Assembly (NCBI GenBank): GCA_030533445.1
Contig: CM060078.1
Coordinates: forward strand, 28,072,091-28,136,090
DNA: 64,000 nucleotides
Origin: Cyprinodon diabolis
Taxonomy: Eukaryota; Chordata; Actinopteri; Cyprinodontiformes; Cyprinodontidae
Direction: 5' to 3'
The notes under the pieces are model-generated. The model was not told the DNA's origin. It did not search any database and saw only the letters and a program-made list of their open reading frames with translations. Shown in pieces: positions 1 to 10,140 of this stretch (the first letter of the stretch is position 1; the number at the start of each line of letters is the position of its first letter). A program made the translations under genes and the position numbers.

Positions 1-389
1 AGCAAGCTCTATATAAGATAACAACTGCACTTTATTAGGGTGGGCGTATCAAAAACCATGCCTGGCCACAGAGTAGAGGCCTCATTAACAGATCCACTGT
101 AGTCGGTTTCTGGTATTTTTTTTAATGATTGCTCATTTATCAATAATTAATTATATAACAATCAGATAGGAGTTTTTTTGTAATTTTATGAGACAAACCA
201 AAACAAAACCCTGTCATAATGCATTCACCTCTTTTACTCAGTCAGACTTAAATAAAATTTAAGTGGCTTAAAGGATTTCAGTACTGCTGCTGCTATGAAT
301 GGTCAGGTGAGTATCAAAATCTCCAATACCCTAAACTATAACAACATACATATTCGTTATATAATGGCATCTTTATTTAGGTACACTTA

Positions 390-960
390 CCATAATTTTT
401 GGACTATAAGCCACACCTGAATATAAGCTGCAGAAGCTAAACTGCATGATTTGTACATATACAAGCCGCACCGGACTATAAGCCGCAGGTTTTTTATGTT
501 TGATTACCATATGGTTCGTGCACAGAGAGGATTGTCGGGAAAGAGGCAATTGTTTGGGGAAGCTCCTATTTATTAACATTTCAACACAATTTAATTGTAT
601 CACCATTGACTCGTTGATTCCAAGGTTACGTGCGGCGGTTCTATTTCCTTAGTTTACTGCCAAATTGACTGCCTTTAACTTAAAAGCTGCATCATATGCA
701 ATTCAACATTTGTTTTCCATAATGAGGGTGTGTCACAAACTGTGTTGCGCTCGTAATGTCCGTCTTTCTCGGAGTCTGCTTCCAGAGGACGTCCGCATTC
801 CCGCGCGTGTGTTGAAACAAATGTGACGTCAACATGGTGGATGGTAAAATCCATAGATTTAGGTACCGTATTACCCTAGCGGCCATTAGCTGTAAAAGTC
901 CATAGATGGTAGAAAAATGGTAGAAAAATGGGAAAAAGGTTGCGGCTTAAAAAATAAAAT
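390..960. repeat. decayed DNA-transposon-like repeat (ACTATAAGCCGC family)
   Basis: Contains tttttggactataagccac and ggactataagccgcagg at 399-487, and ggttgcggcttaaaaaat at 938-955, which is the reverse of the same end sequence. This TGGACTATAAGCCGC / GCGGCTTA signature is a frequent inverted-repeat element of fish genomes. The boundaries are approximate and no target duplication is clear. Confidence 0.55.
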
Positions 961-1539
961 AAAATGTGTTTAGAATTCCCTGCATATGTTTTTTAAACTT
1001 TGGAGCTAAGTTTTAAATATGTTCAGATTAAAACCAAAATATTGTGCTCCAACAATAGCAAAATGTGAAGATCACCTCCTCTTATCTTAGAAACTAAAGT
1101 AGGTTAATTGGTCGATGACAACTATTAATTTTCAAGTAAATCTGAAAACGTAATTATAAGTAACATAATCAGACCTTGAAAGCATGTTGCAGGGATAAAT
1201 CAGTCAAATGATTCATGCGTGTTGGAGCAGCGATCCTTTTAAAGGTCCAGGACTGGACACTACTATAAAATGGTCAGAAAATTCAAGGCTGGTTACTGAA
1301 AGCCAAACTGGTTGACCTGATATATTTAAAAAATGTCTGAAGTTGAACCAGTAAGGATTAATACCTTATGGTGTTACAACTTGGAGCAGGACTGCACATT
1401 TTCTGCAAGCTGAGAAATTGCACATGGATTTCAGCACGACACAGAGTCGCTGGCTGTTGCTCCTCTGCAGCCCCAGAGGTGTAGTTGCTTAGCTTCACAG
1501 TAATGGAACATTGTGTGGGCCGAGAAGTTCATTGAAGTT
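961..1539. other. intergenic, nothing recognised
   Basis: AT-rich sequence with no gene, repeat family or motif that I can support. Confidence 0.5.
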
Positions 1540-1980
1540 GGCTCTTATAGGCCTTCCACATGAAAATGCTTTTGCAATGTCATATCATGGAGAATAGGCG
1601 CAGTTATCCGGACGAGTTGAACGGCGGCTGTGCAGCAGATCAAACATGCTAGCCTGGGGTGCATACTATCAGATTTCGCGCGGGGTTGAGGGCGTTCATT
1701 CATTTTATGACATTTACAGTTGGACCAGTGGACCCCTCTTCGATGCCTCTTGGCTCTGGGTTTGCACTGAGGCCCTGTCAGCCACTTTGGAAAAACCCAC
1801 TGCATCTGACTTGCATTGCCTGGCTCCACTTGTGTGTTCTGTTTGGCCCGTGCTGCTGGGGGAAGAGAGTGGGCCAATTACCAGTCGCCGCTGCGAGACC
1901 AATATGATGTCATCCCCCCGCTACGCCATAACAGGCTGCAGATGAGAGAGCCTGGCCCCCTCAGCACCCCCTTTCACTTA
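1540..1980. other. G+C-rich block, possible conserved non-coding element
   Basis: Markedly richer in G+C and CpG than its AT-rich surroundings, with open frames on both strands that match nothing I know. It contains gggccaattaccag (homeobox-like CAATTA) and gatgtcatcc (CRE-like). Could be a regulatory element or an old repeat. No splice-flanked exon is convincing. Confidence 0.3.
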
Positions 1981-3052
1981 ACACAAAGCAGAAGGGCTTT
2001 AAGAAATTAATCCTAAAGACTTTGGAACTTTTCATCTAATCTCATTATTATCATTTAAAAATATTACTTTTGCATCACTTTGCAGATGTTAATAGTTGCC
2101 AGAACCTTGTATAAATAGCCCAGATAAGAGCTCATGGGAAAACTCCATGCATGTTTTCGTGTTTTACTCCCTGCACTTGAACGATCTGAAACTGGCCAAA
2201 CATTCAAAAAAACAAAAAGGCACCTATATGAATCGGTTTGCCTTTTGATTGGCAGCGACACTTTCTTTTCCTGGTAAGCCTCTGGACGCCAACTGTATTC
2301 TCACACATCAAAGGTAAGAGTTGAAGAGAAGCGTTGAGAGGATACTCGGATGCAGTAAGATGCAGGCACATGTTTGCAAAACTCCAGAGACTACTTAAGA
2401 GGTATCCCAAAAGGCCTTGCATTTCCTGGGAAGTTATGAAGCCACATCAGAGGATGAGAAGGGGCCTGTGGGCTGCAGCAGATCTGCTCTCGTTTCCCCA
2501 CATACTCTATTTCCAACGCCCAACAACCACACACTACATATAGATTCCGAGAATAATATATAGCCCCGGCTGCAGCTTAGAAAATAAACAGCTTTGATTG
2601 TTTTGGGTGGGATTTAATCTCCGTTTCAGAAACGAACCCTTTTCAAGCTCTCTGAAAACTGTCAGTAGTCATTCCGGTGCAGAGACAGGTATTGTTTACA
2701 GGCAGAGAAAGCTTTAGGGCATGTCTGAAACGGTTCAACAGCAGAAATAAGCACTCTTTTGCATTTAAACTGAAACTCATCCTGTTTAGCAGGATTGTGT
2801 TTCTTGATAAGTAGAAAGGAATTTTGGTGTTAATCCAAACTTACACAAACAAAACCCTTGTTTACATGAACTGGTATCAGACTGTAGATGGTGCTTCAAC
2901 CTTTTTAAGATGATTTACAGACTAATCATAAGCCAATAATGGGAAGTAAAAACTGAAAATTCCAACCAAACTATGTATCTCACTTCTATTTTCCAATCCA
3001 AAGAATTGTTTATTACGTGTCTGTTTATTGCGTGTCTGTTGCTAACCCTTAA
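1981..3052. other. intergenic, nothing recognised
   Basis: No coding or repeat family seen. Near 3009-3043 a short tandem duplication (tgtttattacgtgtc / tgtttattgcgtgtc) precedes the LINE. Confidence 0.5.
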
Positions 3053-5635
3053 TTTCCCTCTTCAAATTTCAAAGCCAGAAAACCTCTTCTTTTTGTAACT
3101 TTGTATCGTCCACCAGGTCCTTACTCTGAATTTTTAGATGAGTTTTCAGAGTTCCTTTCTGATTTGGTATTAGATACTGACAGGGTCATCATAGTGGGAG
3201 ATTTTAATATCCATGCTGATATTGAAGGCGATAGCTTAAGAGCAGCCTTTAATGCTATCTTAGACACTATTGGCTTTGTTCAAAATGTGAATAGTCCCAC
3301 ACATTCTCATCTTCATACTTTGGATCTTTTGCTGACATACGGCATAGAATGTGAAGAAATAACAGTATTTCCTCACAACCCTGTCCTCTCTGACCACTTT
3401 CTAATAACCTTCAGGATTACTTTAACAGAGTTCTCCTCCCCCAAAAGAAGGTTCAATTTTAGTAGATCTTTATCAGATAGTGCAGTTATAAATTTTAAAG
3501 AATCTGCTTCACTTTCTCTCTCCTCTGTGTCGCTGAGCAGTGCTGCAGAGTGCAAAAGCATAGCTTATTCCCCTTCACAGGTTGATGATTTTGTTGATGG
3601 GGTTGCTAGTTCTCTGCGTACTGCCTTAGACAACGCAGCTCCCTTGAAAATGAAAACCGTTACAAATAGAAAGCTTGCTCCTTGGTTTAATGCAGAGCTG
3701 CGTACTTTGAAGCAAAATGCTAGGAAACTGGAGAGAAATTATCGCTCCACAGGCCTGCGGGAGTCCTTCCTAGTCTGGAAAAATGGTTTACTGCTGTATA
3801 AGAGGACCCTTTGTAAAGCAAGAGCAGCATACTTCTCCTCATTAATAGAGGAGAATAAGAATAATCCTAGATTTCTTTTTAATACAGTTGCCAAACTCAC
3901 CCAGAGCCATAGCTCTGTTGAACAGTCCATTCCACCTGCTCTTAGCAGCAATGATTTTATGGGATTCTTTATAAATAAGATTGATCTTATTAAAAATAAG
4001 ATCATAAGCACTCCTCTATCCGCGATTGTACCTGAGGTAGTCATGGAATCTAAACCGGGTTTAGACTGCTTTGATCCAGTTGAACTTTCTGAATTAGCAA
4101 AATTATTGTCTTCATCTAAGCCTTCAACTTGTATGTTAGATCCAGTTCCAACCAGGTTATTTAAGGAGGTATTCCCTTTGATCTCCTCCTCCATTTTAGA
4201 TGTGATTAATCTATCTCTGTTACAGGGATATGTACCTAAAGCTTTTAAGGTTGCTGTAATTAAACCTCTGCTTAAGAAACCGTCTCTTGACCCAGATGAC
4301 TTGGTTAATTATAGACCTATATCCAATCTTCCTTTCTTATCCAAAATTCTAGAGAAAGTAGTTGCCAAACAAGTTTGCGATCACTTACACCATAATGAAC
4401 TTTTTGAAGAGTTTCAGTCTGGCTTTAGAGCTCATCATAGCACTGAAACAGCTCTGGTGAAAGTCACTAATGATATTCTCATGGCCTCAGATAATGGACT
4501 TGTATCTGTGCTCGTCCTGTTGGATCTTAGTGCTGCATTTGATACAGTTGACCATAATATTCTTTTAGAAAGACTTGAATATTTTGTTGGAATTAAAGGA
4601 ACAGCACTAGACTGGTTTAAATCTTATCTATTTGATCGAATTCAGTTTGTTCATGTTAATGATAGATCTTCAACACGCTCAAAGGTTACCTGTGGAGTAC
4701 CACAGGGATCAGTGCTAGGACCAATTCTCTTTACTTTATACATGCTCCCAATTGGTAGAGTTATTAGACAGCATGGGATTAATTTCCACTGTTATGCTGA
4801 TGATACCCAGCTATATCTGTCTATAAATCCAGATGAAGCTAACCCATTACATAGATTACAGGCATGTCTTGAAGACATAAAAACCTGGATGACTCTTAAC
4901 TTTCTGCTTCTGAATGCAGACAAAACAGAAGTTATAGTCTTTGGACCAGAGTCTCTGAAAAAGAAGCTGATTAGCCAGTCACTTCATTTGGATGGGATTA
5001 AACTGATTTCAGATAATAAAGTAAAAAATCTTGGTGTTATTTTTGATCAGGACCTGTCATTTAAATCCCATATCAAAGAGGTTTCTAGAATTTCCTTCTT
5101 TCATCTGAGGAACATTGCAAAAATTAGAAATCTCCTGTCCAGGGGTGATGCTGAGAAACTATTCCATGCATTTGTTACTTCAAGGCTGGACTATTGTAAT
5201 TCTTTACTATCAGGAAGTCCACAAACAGTAGTTAAAAGCCTTCAGCTGATCCAAAATGCTGCAGCCAGAGTTCTGATGAAAATTAAAAAGAGAGATCATA
5301 TCTCTCCTATCCTGGCTTCACTTCATTGGCTTCCTGTTAAATCAAGAATAGAATTTAAAATCCTCCTTCTCACATGTAAAGCCTTAAATGGCCAAGCTCC
5401 ATCCTATATCAGAGATCTGATTGTTCCTTATATTCCTAACAGAGAACTTGGCTCTCAATCTGCAGGTTTACTAGTGGTTCCTAGAATTTCTAAAAGTAGA
5501 ATGGGAGGCAGATCTTTTAGTTATCAGGCTCCTCTCCTGTGGAACCAACTACCAGTTTTAGTCCGTGAGGCAGACACCCTGTCTACTTTTAAGGCTAGGC
5601 TTAAAACTTTCCTTTTTGATAAAGCTTATAGTTAG
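3053..5635 (+). CDS. L2 LINE ORF2-type protein: partial endonuclease plus complete reverse transcriptase
   Basis: Open from just after a TAA at 3050-3052 to TAG at 5633-5635, about 860 codons with no stop. The first 120 or so residues are the C-terminal half of an APE-type endonuclease ([28 protein letters not shown]). The N-terminal catalytic half is missing. The reverse transcriptase follows with [51 protein letters not shown] and the catalytic YADD box ([11 protein letters not shown]). A long C-terminal part follows ([15 protein letters not shown], ending TFLFDKAYS). These motifs fit the CR1/L2 group. The intact frame suggests recent insertion, but without the full endonuclease the copy should not move on its own. 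Not a host gene. Confidence 0.9.
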   Translation, partial: FPSSNFKARKPLLFVTLYRPPGPYSEFLDEFSEFLSDLVLDTDRVIIVGDFNIHADIEGDSLRAAFNAILDTIGFVQNVNSPTHSHLHTLDLLLTYGIECEEITVFPHNPVLSDHFLITFRITLTEFSSPKRRFNFSRSLSDSAVINFKESASLSLSSVSLSSAAECKSIAYSPSQVDDFVDGVASSLRTALDNAAPLKMKTVTNRKLAPWFNAELRTLKQNARKLERNYRSTGLRESFLVWKNGLLLYKRTLCKARAAYFSSLIEENKNNPRFLFNTVAKLTQSHSSVEQSIPPALSSNDFMGFFINKIDLIKNKIISTPLSAIVPEVVMESKPGLDCFDPVELSELAKLLSSSKPSTCMLDPVPTRLFKEVFPLISSSILDVINLSLLQGYVPKAFKVAVIKPLLKKPSLDPDDLVNYRPISNLPFLSKILEKVVAKQVCDHLHHNELFEEFQSGFRAHHSTETALVKVTNDILMASDNGLVSVLVLLDLSAAFDTVDHNILLERLEYFVGIKGTALDWFKSYLFDRIQFVHVNDRSSTRSKVTCGVPQGSVLGPILFTLYMLPIGRVIRQHGINFHCYADDTQLYLSINPDEANPLHRLQACLEDIKTWMTLNFLLLNADKTEVIVFGPESLKKKLISQSLHLDGIKLISDNKVKNLGVIFDQDLSFKSHIKEVSRISFFHLRNIAKIRNLLSRGDAEKLFHAFVTSRLDYCNSLLSGSPQTVVKSLQLIQNAAARVLMKIKKRDHISPILASLHWLPVKSRIEFKILLLTCKALNGQAPSYIRDLIVPYIPNRELGSQSAGLLVVPRISKSRMGGRSFSYQAPLLWNQLPVLVREADTLSTFKARLKTFLFDKAYS

Positions 5636-6358
5636 AGTGGCTCAGGTTATTCTGAGCTATCTCTATAGTTATGCTGCTATAGGTTTAGACTTCTGGAGGA
5701 CATAGGGACCCCCATTTCATCATTCTGCTTCATTCTCTCTCTGTTCTCCTATTCTGCAGAATCTGTTAGTTCAATCTCTAACCTTCTGCTATCTCTGCTT
5801 TTCCTCAGAGTAGCTTTGCCTCGTCTGTTCCTGTTTGGCTGTGACGTCATCCTGGAAAGAAACATCAGCTGTGCTGCTTCCATCGACACCCTTGTTTATA
5901 GATGTTGGAGATCGGCCTGTTTTCCAGTGTGGTCCTGTTTCTCTGACCGTGACTGAGTGGATGTGCTCTCTTCGTCCTCTGGCATGGGAGCTGCCTTGGA
6001 GCTTGTCTGCCTGGCTGTGTGTTTCCTGGACGGGGCCGCCTTTTACAGCTGCTTTTTGTATCTCTGCTTCTGTCTCCTTGAACCCCAGTCGGCCTCGGCA
6101 GATGGCCGCTCACACTGAGCCTGGTTCTGCTGGAGGTTTCTTCCTGTTAAAAGGGAGTTTTTCCTCTCCACTGTCGCTACAAGCATGCTTAGTGTGAGGG
6201 ATTGTATTTGAGTCAATGCAATCAACTGGTTTTCCTTAGATAGAAAACTTTGTATCAATTTGACTGTATGATCTGGTTGAACTGTAAAGTGCCTTGAGAT
6301 GACATGTGTTGTGAATTTGGCGCTATATAAATAAACTGAATTGAATTGAATTGAATTA
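3053..6358 (+). mobile_element. L2-clade LINE, 5'-truncated, young copy
   Basis: A non-LTR retrotransposon with one long frame (see the ORF entry), then about 0.7 kb of 3' UTR ending in the fish L2 hallmark: gtgccttgagatgacatg, ggcgctatataaataaact and a tandem GAATT tail in place of poly-A. The 5' end is cut inside the endonuclease domain, the usual result of incomplete reverse transcription. The exact 5' edge is uncertain (about 3050-3080) and I see no clear target duplication. Confidence 0.9.
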
Positions 6359-6657
6359 AGTTGGGGTTCGAACGTTGTTATGCACCTATATGTCTTCCAA
6401 ATTCCAGTAGCCCAAAGAGACATTCTCCAACTCTTTAAACCTTGGATTTTTGTCCCCCTTGGTGAGGCCTTACCAAACAGTAAGCAAACCCCTCCAGGGT
6501 CTGGATAAACCTTGCCAAGACCGTCAGCTGTAACTGTGTCAGAGTAGGGTTCTCTGCTTCACGCCAGTTTGATCCACGTCAGAAACCCAACCCCACTAGT
6601 GAAAAGCCTTCCAAAGCTTTACCATGAAAGCACTACAAGTTAAAAAGCCTACTTTAA

Positions 6658-7053
6658 AGTGGTAGGGAAACCTACGGCCGTTCCGTTACACGAGTGAATA
6701 AAGTGAATGTGATTGGTCGTTTATCAAGAGGGAGGGATTGTTGTGGCGGAAGGTTTCCAAGCATGTTTAGTTGTGGCTGGTTTCCCGGAAGCAACTTGCT
6801 AACCAGTTAGCAACTAAGTGCTAGTAGGTCCCCAATGGGAAATTGCATTAGGACCAAGTAGCACTAAATTGGTGACTTAGAAATGAAACTGTCAATGAAC
6901 GCTATGGACAGCGGAAACATGCAACAGGAGTATAATTACCTGGCCTGCATAAGATAAAAAAATAGAAAATAGGAATTTTCTAAACTTCTGATAAAGTTAT
7001 ATACATATTTAAGCCAAAATGATTTGATATTTAAATATGATTTCCCTACGACT
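6658..7053. mobile_element. TTAA-flanked non-autonomous DNA element, short form (copy 1)
   Basis: Begins agtggtagggaa and ends ttccctacgact, with TTAA directly outside both ends (6654-6657 and 7054-7057). TTAA target duplications are typical of piggyBac and Kolobok. It is a shortened relative of the element at 13137-13922. The two share the left about 290 bases (for example gctaaccagttagcaact and acgctatggacagcgg) and the right about 100 bases (tggcctgcataa to the end), while about 355 internal bases are missing here. Confidence 0.8.
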
Positions 7054-7057
7054 TTAA

Positions 7058-8015
7058 GAGTGGTTTAGGGTCCAACTTGGAATAAACATCCAAAAAAAGA
7101 AGAGTGTAAATCCTGCAGAGATGCATCAAAGCAAAAACAAACAAAAATATATTCTGAATTGGATCATAACAATTCTATGAACATGTGGCTTATGATCTTT
7201 GAACTGAACAATCATTGGTTAAAAGGAAAGTTACATATTTGTGTTAAACTAATGAATGGAAACAATAATCCAGTCCAACAGACATTTCATGAACAACATA
7301 CATTTTGGGGGTTTGTTTGATTTATTTGTAGAAAATTTATACTTTTCTACAGAAGCAGCACTTCTGCACCTTTGAAATTAGATAGCGTATATTAACTTCT
7401 GATATACTGCAATGTCTTCATCAAAATCATCTTAAAAATAGTGTTTCATTTGATTTATCAGGGTTTATACAGGAATGAGTAACTCTAATTTAATGCTTTT
7501 TAATGCTGTTTCAATGCTTAGAAATAATTTTAATGCCATCAACAATTACCCCTGACTCTTTTTCTATTCTGTTTAGAGCCTGTTTGTGCTGTCATCTGAA
7601 AGGGAGTAGTACACACCATTGTGGGAAATCTTCAATTTCTTCAATTTCTCACATGGAATAGCCTTCATTTCTAAGAACAAGAATAGACTGTTGTGTTTCA
7701 GATGAAAGTTCTCTTTTTCTGGCCATTTGGAGCGTTTAATTAACCCCACAAATGTGATGCTCCAGAAACTCAATCTGCTCAAAGGAAGGTCAGTTTTGTA
7801 GCTTCTGTAACGAGCTAAACTGTTTTCAGATGTGTGAACATGATTGCACAAGGGTTTTCTAATCATCAATTAGCCTTCTGAGCCAATGAGTAAACACATT
7901 GTATCATTAGAACAGTGGAGTGAGAATTGCTGGAAATGGGCCTCTATACACCTATGTAAATATTGCACCAAAAACCAGATGTCAATATAACCCAAAACAT
8001 TTGTACGGTAGGGTG

Positions 8016-8019
<4 letters not shown>
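7058..8019. other. intergenic, nothing recognised
   Basis: AT-rich sequence between the TTAA element and the TA tract. Several short open frames but no recognisable protein. Confidence 0.5.

Positions 8020-8059
<40 letters not shown>
8020..8059. repeat. (TA)n microsatellite, left of the Tc1 element
   Basis: Forty bases of pure TA dinucleotide. It is the insertion target of the Tc1/mariner element at 8060-9287. Confidence 0.97.
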
Positions 8060-8064
<5 letters not shown>

Positions 8065-9281
8065 TCACGAGCCACTTTATTAGGTACCCCATGCTAGTAA
8101 CGGGTTGGACCCCCTTTTGGCTTCAGAACTGCCTCAATTCTTCGTGGCATAGATTCAACAAGGTGCTGGAAGCATTCCTCAGGGAGTTTGGTCCATATTG
8201 ACATGATGGCAACACACAGTTGCCGCAGATTTGTCGGCTGCACATCCATGATGCGAATCTCCCGTTCCACCACATCCCAAAGATGCTCTATTGGATTGAG
8301 ATCTGGTGACTGTGGAGGCCATTTGAGTACAGTGAACTCATTGTATTGTTCAAGAAACCAGTCTGAGATGATTCCAGCTTTATGACATGGCACATTATCC
8401 TGCTGAAAGTGGCCATCAGAAGTTGGGTACATTGTGGTCATAAAGGGATGGACATGGTCAGCAACAATACTCAGGTAGGCTGTGGCATTGCAACGATGCT
8501 CAATTGGTACCAAGGGGCCCAAAGAGTGCCAAGAAAATATTCCCCACACCATGACACCACCACCACCAGCCTGAACCGTTGATACAAGGCAGGATGGATC
8601 CATGCTTTCATGTTGTAGACGCCAAATTCTGACCCTACCATCCGAATGTCGCAGCAGAAATCGAGACTCGTCAGACCAGGCAACGTTTTCCCAATCTTCT
8701 ATTGTCCAATTTGGATGAGCTTGTGCAAATTGTAGCCTCAGTTTCCTGTTCTCAACTGAAAGGAGTGGCACCCGGTGTGGTCTTCTGCTGCTGTAGCCCA
8801 CTTGCCTCAAAGTTCGACGTACTGTGCGTTCAGAGATGCTCTTCTGCCCACCTTGGTTGTAACGGGTGGTGATTTGAGTCACTGTTGCCCTTCTATCAGC
8901 TCGAACCAGTCTGGCCATTCTCCTCTGACCTCTGGCATCAACAAGGCATTTCTGCCCACAGAACTGCCGCTCACTGGATGTTTTTTCTTTTCGGACCATT
9001 CTCTGTAAACCCTAGAGATGGTTGTGCGTGAAAATCCCAGTAGATTAGCAGTTTCTGAAATACTCAGACCAGCCCTTCTGGCACCAACAATCATGCCATG
9101 TTCAAAGTCACCCAAATCACCTTTCTTCCCCATACTGATGCTCGGTTTGAACTGCAGGAGATTGTCTTGACCATGTCTACATGCCTAAATGCACTGAGTT
9201 GCCGCCATGTGATTGGCTGCTTAGAAATTAAGTGTTAACGACCAGTTGGACAGGTGTACCTAATAAAGTGGCCGATGAGCG

Positions 9282-9287
<6 letters not shown>
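8060..9287 (-). mobile_element. Tc1/mariner transposon with D-36-E spacing, inserted in a TA microsatellite
   Basis: Terminal inverted repeats share GCCACTTTATTAGGTAC (8071-8087, and on the minus strand 9272-9256). The element is flanked on both sides by TA, as Tc1/mariner requires, and sits inside a long (TA)n tract, so the exact edges are hidden in the repeat. Length is about 1.23 kb with one transposase gene on the minus strand. The GGCCACTTTATTAGGTACACC terminus is widespread in fish genomes. Confidence 0.92.
8094..9133 (-). pseudogene. Tc1/mariner transposase, one frameshift
   Basis: Cut-and-paste transposase, read from ATG 9133 to TAG 8096-8094. The N-terminal part is a paired-like helix-turn-helix (ARRAGLSISETANLLGFSRT). 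The C-terminal part is a DDE nuclease with WSDESRF (first D), QQDNVPCH (second D) and SPDLNPIEHLW (E). I count 36 residues between the second D and the E, against 34 in Sleeping Beauty-type Tc1. This fits the DD36E group known as Incomer. A one-base slip in the A-rich run near 8978-8990 puts the two parts in different frames (they overlap at 8879-8999), so this copy is inactive. Otherwise the frames are open, about 345 codons, suggesting recent decay. Confidence 0.9.

Positions 9288-9327
<40 letters not shown>
9288..9327. repeat. (TA)n microsatellite, right of the Tc1 element
   Basis: Forty bases of pure TA, the right half of the same tract split by the Tc1/mariner insertion. Both halves are the same length. 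Confidence 0.97.
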
Positions 9328-9334
<7 letters not shown>

Positions 9335-9418
9335 TCAGTAAAGCAGGGTGGCGTGCCATAGTTTCAATACGGTTTGAGAAACCCTGTTTAGTACAGCTGT
9401 AAAGGTCTGTTATACTCC

Positions 9419-9931
9419 CCGCAGCAGGGTGTCACAGTGAGCTTGTGGCTGATATTTTTGATTTATGCACAATTTTGAAGCATGGTCTGTGCTATGTTAT
9501 TCCACGCGGCAAAGCAAGAGGGACAATCACAAACTAGCTGTGGGTCTAGATACGGCCGAGGTGGTAAGGAAGTGGGGGCAAGTTTGTCAGACTATGGAGG
9601 GACACGAGGGCGTAAAAGAGAGGGGATCCAGGGGGAAAAAGGGTCCCAGCGTTCTTGCGTACTTCGCTCTTCTAGCTGGTCCAATTTCTCATCATTTTCG
9701 GCAATGCCGGTCATACAAACAAAACAAGCTGGTAAGATACAAAACAGGAAACACGTATAGTGGATGTAGATTTGACCAATGGGAGGCCTCCTGTCTGCGG
9801 AACTGACTGCGGTCGACTACAATTCTGGAGAGGTGCAGCAGAGTTTCTGCGCACCGGGCGGGGGCATACCTGCGTTAACTGCGACACACACAGTCAGACA
9901 ATCTGGTTCCCTGAGTATAGATCAGCCTTAA
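9419..9931. repeat. dispersed repeat, copy 1
   Basis: High identity to 14591-15025 in the same orientation. Shared blocks include gaagcatggtctg, gtctagatacggccgaggtg, gaggcctcctgtctgcgg and ctacaatt.tggagaggtgca. This copy has about 75 extra bases (about 9642-9716) absent from copy 2. Both keep an open plus-strand frame around EAWS.LCYST and LAVGLDTAEVVRK, but the short DNA divergence may explain that. The superfamily is not recognised. Confidence 0.7.
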
Positions 9932-10042
9932 GGAGGCGTTATAAAAGGGGCTACATTGATACATCGAGAGGCAGCATCGCAGAGAAGGTGGGTGTCAATC
10001 GGGTCAAAGGTGGAATGGGATGTAGGCTAAGTGGCGTGGGAT

Positions 10043-10140
10043 GCCCAGTTGGGCAAGACACTTGCCTACTGATGGTGGTTGGAGGGACTGGCAGCCTAGC
10101 TTCTGTCAGTGAGCCCCGGGGCATATATGACTATAGATGG
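10043..10140 (+). repeat. fragment of a common fish interspersed repeat
   Basis: gggcaagacacttgcctact, ggcagcctagcttctgtcag and gccccggggc resemble a repeat family widespread in teleosts that starts cttgggcaagacacttcacc. Only the middle part is present and it is diverged. The assignment is from memory of the family. Confidence 0.5.

Noticed and set aside
1545..1945. Overlapping open frames of 60 to 110 codons on both strands
   Set aside because: They come from G+C-rich composition. None has a recognisable domain, splice context or family match.
3739..4194. Open frame of 151 codons on the minus strand
   Set aside because: Lies wholly inside the L2 reverse transcriptase frame on the other strand; a shadow of that gene.
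7870..8201. Open frames encoding runs of YIYIYI on both strands
   Set aside because: Translations of the TA microsatellite, without other support.
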